Assembly: GCA_016271365.2 (NCBI GenBank)
Contig: CM028136.1
Location: forward strand, 471,570,001 to 471,634,000
Reading direction: 5' to 3'
Origin: Neoceratodus forsteri
Taxonomy: Eukaryota; Chordata; Ceratodontiformes; Ceratodontidae
Length of the DNA: 64,000 bases
A model generated the notes under the pieces. It worked only from the letters and a program-made list of their open reading frames with translations, was not told where the DNA came from and searched no databases. Positions within the stretch are counted from its first letter, which is position 1, and each line of letters opens with the position of its first letter. Made by a program: the position numbers and the translations under genes. Positions 58,391 to 64,000 of this stretch are shown here, piece by piece.

Positions 58391-59115
58391 CCCGGGTCTT
58401 GTGTCATGTGTGTAGAGGATTGGGTGGATGTTAGGATTGAAAACTGTAACACCCCATTTCTTGACAGTGGTAGCTTTAAAACCCTAATGTATGGATTAAG
58501 TAACTGTTTGCAGTGAATGTATTATATAGGCGTGGTTGTTCCTATACTGTATAGTAGAGTTAAATAAATAATTCTATGTTAAACCCTGAATGTTTTACCT
58601 TTATAACTTGTCCTCCATTCAACCAATTTGCATGAAATTTGTTAGGCATTGAGTCAGTGTCAGGATTTCTGGATCCTGAAAATTTTATGACAGTTGGCTG
58701 GGGCGGTGGTAAAGTTACAGATGTGCAAAAAATTTTACGGATGCCAAAATTAAGGCTTCTTTTACTCACCTGTAACTTAAAATTGAGTGCACTTTGAAAC
58801 CTAAAACTTAAAGGTTTCAAAGACATTTGCCCAAGATACACACTTTTGTAACTGGCAAGAGTTTAACTTATATAGTTTTTGAAATACAGTATAAGTTAAA
58901 AATGATGCCATTACTGAGGATGCACAGTTAAATAAACATTCTAAAAATAGCTGGATTTTCACAAAAGCAGTGTGATAGAAACTGATTTCCTTCAAACTGT
59001 TTCATCATCCATGTGATGGAAGCAGTGTGAAAGAAATCATTTTCAGACACACTGCTATCTAGATTCTTTTAGATTTACCAGGGAGGGTGTGGTCTCTCCC
59101 ACCACTGCTATTCCC
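58391..59115. other. No recognisable gene
   Basis: AT-rich sequence without ORFs or element boundaries that I can assign. Two words, TTTGACTTTAAGT-like and TTACAGGTGAGTAAAAG-like, are not informative. Confidence 0.5.
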
Positions 59116-59119
59116 ATCT

Positions 59120-59420
59120 CTCCCCAGGTTTAAAATGAACCAGGCTGGCAGGTGCCCATTTTCAATGACTGGTATCCCCCCGATACCTGTTGTAATACAA
59201 ACAATCCCATTGGCTGGTATCCCCCCTCCCTCCCATGTTATGATATTGTATTTTATATGAACCTGCCAGTGGGTACCCAGTCCCACTGGTTTGTATCCTC
59301 CCTCCTGACCATGTCTGTTATTGATCTGACAATGGAGTGCCCAACCCCCAGTGCTGGTTAACATCCTCCCAGTTCTGAGTGGGCTGTAATGCCAAACCTG
59401 GTGCCACCACAGTTGAACCC
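59120..59420. repeat. Short degenerate tandem array (GGTATCCCCC units)
   Basis: CACTGG(T/C)TGGTATCC(C/T)CCCTCC followed by a GTTATGATATTG or GTTATTGATCTG word recurs about every 60 bp, roughly four to five times. The minus-strand 208-codon frame at 59685-59059 is produced by this repeat and is not taken as a gene. Confidence 0.55.
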
Positions 59421-59867
59421 CCCAATATGGAGTAATGCCCTCATCACAGATTTGTGGTGACTCTAGGGTGCCAGCTTTGGTGCCACTGATCAGCCCACTG
59501 ACATTGGGGTTTCCAGTCCTCAGTGTTGGTATGCCTAAAGGTAAGAAAACTATCTCACAAAGGTCTCTGGGCATTTTTAAACACATTATCCTGTAAAGAA
59601 GAAAATGGTCCCTCAGCATTGTCTGACTGCCCAATCCCCCCACACCAACCCCCTCACTCAACACCGACCACCCCATAACCATCACATACTTTACTCACCT
59701 AAAAAGGCTCAGTGCCATAGAGCCTCTCTTGTGAAGAAAGACATCCTCCTCCTTCAACCGCTACTGGTAACTGAAAGAAACAAGGTACATAAGTGCAGTC
59801 AATGTATTTTCAAAGCATATTTAACTTTTACTTCTACCTTTTACCTAATTTTTAGCATAGTCTTTTT

Positions 59868-60560
59868 GGGACCCCACCTCATGAACAAGGCAGGTGAAAT
59901 TGTTCAAATCTGGGCAGAAAGGTGATTATGGAGTTGCTCTGCAAAATCAACTTTTGGATGGGATTTGAAAAATTTCACCTACTGGGTTTATGAGGTGGGG
60001 TCATGAAAAGGCAGTGTTAAAAATTTGGTGAAAAAATGTTTAAAATATTACTAAGTGATGCGTGAACATTGACGTTTTTCATTGTTCACTCATAACTTTA
60101 CTGTTTTCAATATTTTGTCCCATATTTTCAACGTGGCCTTTGTTGACCTTGCCTCATGAACAAGGCAGGTGAAGTTTTTCAAATCTGGCCTGAAAGCAAC
60201 TCTGAAATCACCTTTCAAGCAAAATTTGAAAACTTTCAATTACCAGGTTCATGAAGCGGGGTCATAAAAAGACTATGTTTAAAATGTGGGGTCAAAATCT
60301 TCACAAACAACAAAATTAGGAAGGTACATTGAAATATTTCAACATTTACCCATATCTTTAGTGATTTTTCTAATTTTTTACCCCAAAATTTCAACACAGC
60401 TATTTTTCATGAACATGACAGGTGCTATTTTTCCAAATCTGCCCAAAACGTGTTTCTGCAGTTGTGGTGTGAAATGACATTTCAGCCAGCATTTTATAAA
60501 TGACCTGTCATGTTCGGGGGGGGGGGGTTGTCGATAAAAACACTATGTTGAAAATGTAAT
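59868..60560. repeat. Three tandem hairpin units of ~265 bp
   Basis: Starts at about 59877 (CCTCATGAACAAGGCAGGTG), 60152 (CCTCATGAACAAGGCAGGTG) and 60408 (TCATGAACATGACAGGTG). Each unit carries an inverted copy of its own start about 100 bp later. In the first, CAGGTGAAATTGTTCAAAT faces ATTTGAAAAATTTCACCTA and CCCCACCTCAT faces ATGAGGTGGGG. In the second, AGGTGAAGTTTTTCAAAT faces ATTTGAAAACTTTCAATTAC. So the array is a tandem series of cruciform-forming units. Confidence 0.8.
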
Positions 60561-60774
60561 GGGAAACAGTGATGAAGAAATGGTGTTTTATGTGCCGGCC
60601 ATTGTCCTAGTCAGCACATTGTGTTTCCAGGACAGTTACCTGAGTCTTTGGCTGAACTCAATGAGCAAATTGGATGGGCTGAGGCCGTGGGGACAGTGCT
60701 GCAATGCATTACCACTCCCAGCATAGAGAAGGACAGTGCAGTGTTGGTCACATGGGCAACAAGTAAAGATATAG

Positions 60775-61797
60775 GGACCAATATTCAGAGCCAGCCATCT
60801 GCATGCTCAAACGGGTGTGAAAAGCAAAAAAATAGGGCTGGTCAGCTCTGGCACCATATTCAAATGGACATTGTGATCTGAACTGATTGCACTATCCATT
60901 GGAATAGCCGACCATGGTAGCATGGCACACAGCCAGCGGTCACCATGCTTTGTGCTGTGCTACCAGGGCACTGGGACAAAGACCACCCATATGGATATAG
61001 TGCAGCACACACTGGGGAACACCGCAACCCCTATGGGTGATATTTAGCCTAAACATGTAGAGGAGCCCATTGGGCAAGCACAGCACTAACGGATTATTGC
61101 AAGCTTATTATGGGCTCATCTGCGAGCCTCGCATTGGCCGAGTATGCCAAGCCATGTCCCCCCAAGCCCTGATCCCCTCCTAGGTAAAACAACAGACATC
61201 TCTGGTGATCTAGAGGTCCCTCCCATGCCCTGATCCCCTCCACTATATAAAGAAAAGTATTCCCTGGTGGTCTAGCAGTCCCTCCAACACCCTAATCCCC
61301 TCTTCTGTACAAAAAAGTATTCCCTCATGGCCTAGTGGCCCTCCCATGCCCCAATCCCCTCATCTGTAAATAACAAGTAAGCCCTGGTGGTCCAGTGGTC
61401 CCTCCCTTGCCCCGATCCCCATAGTGTTGCAAAGACAGTTATCACTGGTGGTCTAGCGGTCCCCTCTCCCAAACTCTAACCTGCTCTTAGTGGTCCTTGG
61501 TGCTGGTCTAGTAGACCCCCACCCCTGCAAGTACTGTTCTCCCACCCCACTCCCCATGTTTCCAACTCTAAGAGCCAGTGACTGGTACAGTCCTCCACAT
61601 ACCACCACAGCCAGCCACAGACTGAGCAGTCAGGGTGTGTGTGTGTACTGTAATTACAGTGCGTGCACCCTGAGTGCTCAGTCTGTAGCTGGCCATGGTG
61701 GAGTGTGGAGGGCTGTGCTGGTTATTGGTTCTTGGGTTTGGGATGGGAGAGTGGGATAGTAGTATAGTAAGTGTAGGGGTGGGGGGTCCACTAGACT
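60775..61797. mobile_element. Foldback DNA element 3, right arm truncated
   Basis: The left terminus GGACCAATATTCAGAGCCAG (60775) matches elements 1 and 2. The left arm contains five to six ~62-bp units, each with a TCCCTGGTGGTCTAG-like motif (61196, 61258, 61320, 61382, 61446) and GCCC(T/C)GATCCCCTC. The centre is the palindrome ACTGTAATTACAGT (61647-61660). The right arm mirrors the left (GTCTAGTAGACCCCCACCCC at 61503 faces GGGGTGGGGGGTCCACTAGA) but stops at about 61797, where CR1 copy D starts. Confidence 0.75.
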
Positions 61798-61814
61798 ATG
61801 TCTACTAGATCATG

Positions 61815-62945
61815 TCTAACCTTGTTAGCTCATGGTAAGGGGGTGGGCATTAAGGTTGATGGTAGGAGGATAGTTGTCTAGTACCATATTGGTCACAAGT
61901 GGCATCCTGCAGGGCTTGGTGCTGGGGCCAGTGCTAGTCAATGTTTTCATTAATGGTATTGGGGATGGCCTCAAGGACAAAATGTATCTGTTCACAGATG
62001 ACACCAAGCTCTGTGGGATGGTGGACTCAGCAGAGGGCGTATGAGACCTTAAGAAGACTTGAAAGGTGGTCTGGGATCTGGTAACTGGGCTTCAATGCCA
62101 AAATGTGCAAGGTTATGCACATTGGAGCCAAAAGCCCCAGGACAGAGTACTACCAGGGAAGGGTCCAGGTATCTTCCATGGAGGAGGAGAAAGATCAGGG
62201 CATGATGATATCCAGTGACCTGAAGCATTCCACACAGTGCAGGAAGGCAGGGGCAAGGGCAAACTGGATGTTGGGGTGCATAGCAAGAGGGATCAAAAGT
62301 AGGAGACAGGAGGTGGTACTGCCATTGTACAGGTCACTGATGAGACCGTATCTGGAATATTTGGTGCAGTTTTGGCACCTTCACCTTAAAAGGGATATCA
62401 GTCTGATGGAGACAGTCCAGAGGAGGGCCACAAAGATGACTGTGGGGCAGTTGGGTAACATGTATGAGGAGAAACTGAAGGTTCTGAACATGTACTCACT
62501 GGAGGACAGGAGGGAAATGAGAAACATGACTGAGACCTTCAAGTACTTGAAAGAGATCAACAGAATGAACAAGAATGGTCTCTTCAGGCAAAGCTGCAGT
62601 AAAAATATGAGGGGGCACAGCCTTAAGTTGGAGAGGAGGGTATTTAGGAGGGAGGTTAGGAAACATTTCTTCACAGAAAGGGTAGTAAATAAGTGGAACA
62701 TGCTGCCAGAAGAGATGATCTCAGTGAATATGGTGGACAGCTTCAAGGGGGCTGGGATAAATACAGGGGTAGGATAATGGTCAAAGGAGGGAAGGGGAGG
62801 AAGAGTGGGATGGAATGGTTGGTGAGGGAGGAACAAGGGCAACAGCCTGAGCTATATACCCTGCACAATGAGCAGACTTGATAGACCAAAGGGCCTAATT
62901 CTGCTGGCTGTTTCATATGTTTGTATGTATACATAAGCCTGAAAG
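61815..62945 (+). mobile_element. CR1-type LINE fragment (copy D), 5'-truncated
   Basis: The plus strand keeps the second half of the RT and the 3' UTR. The 3' end, with GCAGACTTGATAGACCAAAG and GGGCCTAATTCTGCTGGC, differs from copies A-C and indicates another CR1 subfamily. The 5' end abuts the truncated foldback element 3. Confidence 0.8.
61890..62777 (+). pseudogene. CR1 reverse transcriptase, C-terminal half, copy D
   Basis: In broken phase the region 61895-62045 reads VTSGILQGLVLGPVLVNVF and YLFTDDTKLC, so the FADD box reads FTDD. From 62103 a 224-codon frame follows with MCKVMHIGAKSP, SSDLKHSTQCRKA, VVLPLYRSLMRPYLEYLVQF, RRATKM, LKVLNMYSLEDRREMRNMTE, FRREVRKHFFTERVVNKWNM and LPEEMI, the standard C-terminal CR1 sequence. 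The frameshift near 62045 and the missing fingers domain make it non-functional. Confidence 0.85.
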
Positions 62946-63124
62946 CAATACATCCAGTGAGGGTTGGTTTACAAAATAGGAAGAAGGGGTTTAATTAATC
63001 TACTGGAGGGGTGCATGGGTCTTTCAGCCTTGGGGTTCTCATGATCCTTTGAGGAGCATGCAGGTAGCTCTGTATTGCCATACATTTTCCAAAAACCTGC
63101 AATTGCCCACTGCCCTGTCTCTCT
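62946..63124. other. Spacer without recognisable features
   Basis: Nothing can be assigned between the CR1 end and the next LINE tail. Confidence 0.5.
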
Positions 63125-64000
63125 GACCTTACCTTTTATTTTTTTACTTATTTATTTAAATATTTGATGACTGGGAAAAGGCACACTGAACCAAGGCTTG
63201 TCTCCAGGTATGACCCAGGGAACTGGGAGCATGGGGAATCACAGTATGAAGTACAAGGCATTCAATACAAAATTACACAGTAGTAAGCATAATAAAATAT
63301 TTCAATGAATACAATACAGCAAAACAGGCTACGCAGAGAGACAACTGTACATGGAATGGAGTATCACAGATTGGAGTAGTTACAACAAGGGACAAACATT
63401 TCAAGTGCAATGAGAACCGTACATGGTATAGAGTAATTTAAAATCAGTGTTATTACAACAGGGGGCAAACATTTCAAGTGCTAAGAGGTGTTATGGGAGC
63501 AAGTAGGGAAAGGTAGGAGATGGAGCAGTGATTTGACAGAGGAGTGAGAAGAAGAGTTGCATAAGAGAGGAGACGCATATTCTACAGAGAGGGGAGATGA
63601 TAGTGGAAAGCAGATTTTCCCATTTTCGAGGATGGAGTGGGAGTGAGAAACAGCATGAGTCCCTAGAATGTAGGGAGTGTGTTGAGGCTGGGGCAGGGAA
63701 GAGGAGGTAAGTGATATATATGGGGAGCAGATTGAACCAGAATTTGGAAATGATGGATAGCTAGTGGATGACACGCCTGTGTGTGAGTGGAGGGAGGTTC
63801 AGAGAGGATAGTAGAGAACAGTCGTGGGATCTGTATGGCGAGTTGGAGGCAAAACAACAGAAGGCACAGTAGAGGGAATCAAGTTGAGAGAGTGATGTAG
63901 TGGGAGCAGTGCAGTAAACAATGTCAGCGTAATCAAAGATTGGCATAATAATTTTTCTTAGAAATTCCCTACGTATGGGGAGAGGGAGAGAGTCTTTGTT
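63125..64000 (-). mobile_element. 3' end of a further L2/CR1-type LINE
   Basis: The minus strand enters at 64000 with the C-terminal part of an ORF2: IMPIFDYADIVYCTAPTTSL, LDSLYCAFCCFASNSP and a LPPLTHRRVIHWLSI-like segment. This matches the common YADVVY…LD-x-Y…L-x-x-RR-x-x-H pattern after the RT in L2/CR1-type elements. A long 3' UTR follows, ending in an AT-rich tail (AAATAAATAAGT, about 63135-63160). It is not the same family as B, because the 3' end differs. Only the 3' end is inside the window. Confidence 0.6.

Noticed and set aside
59059..59685. A 208-codon minus-strand ORF
   Set aside because: It is generated by a degenerate ~60-bp repeat with no recognisable domain.

Overview
This window looks like vertebrate repeat DNA, with no intact host gene, no spliced-gene pattern and no rRNA or functional tRNA that I can recognise. 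Nearly everything readable is a transposable element or a satellite. The mix is L1/Tx1-type and CR1/L2-type LINEs, a DIRS-like tyrosine-recombinase retroelement, a BED-finger hAT transposon, a paired-LTR element, tRNA-type SINEs and large palindromic foldback elements. That mix, and the CR1 3' ends, suggest a sarcopterygian with a large genome, most likely an amphibian (caecilian- or frog-like). This placement is inference; lungfish or another lineage is not excluded. Almost every ORF carries stops or frameshifts, so the copies are old.

Layout. 1-9485: a minus-strand hAT transposon split by a minus-strand L1-type LINE (427-7442), which itself carries a tRNA-type SINE. 9486-13772: a minus-strand DIRS-like element (gag, RT, RNase H, start of the recombinase) interrupted by a ~590-bp SINE. 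13773-14810: CR1 fragment. 16870-24675: two ~0.9-kb direct repeats with LTR features on the minus strand flanking 6 kb without recognisable pol. 25176-26330: fragments. 26600-37490: an L2/CR1-type LINE on the minus strand, split by a complete plus-strand L1-type LINE (27948-34117, with target duplication) and by a second ~840-bp insertion. 38660-39672: a 78-bp minisatellite open on both strands. 40190-43400: a Tx1-like LINE split by a 1.6-kb palindromic foldback element. 43450-48015: the longest CR1, with an esterase-like ORF1. 48016-52112: an unidentified host sequence with a hammerhead-like RNA motif, interrupted by a second foldback element and a hAT-like foldback element. 52200-56370: a plus-strand L2/CR1-type LINE split by CR1. 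56400-60560: satellites and tandem hairpins. 60775-62945: a third foldback element truncated at another CR1. 63125-64000: the 3' end of a further LINE.

The most unusual material is a group of four large inverted-repeat elements. Two share a GGCCC-type ATATTCA terminus, a third has a close variant of it, and the fourth is hAT-like. All four carry copies of one short motif in their arms. The motif, TCCCTGGTGGTCTAGTGG, equals the first 18 nt of vertebrate tRNA-Glu(CTC) as I remember it and contains a Pol III A box. A previously unnamed (to me) ~0.5-kb SINE-like family, present twice with 15-bp target duplications, is the other strong candidate for something undescribed.
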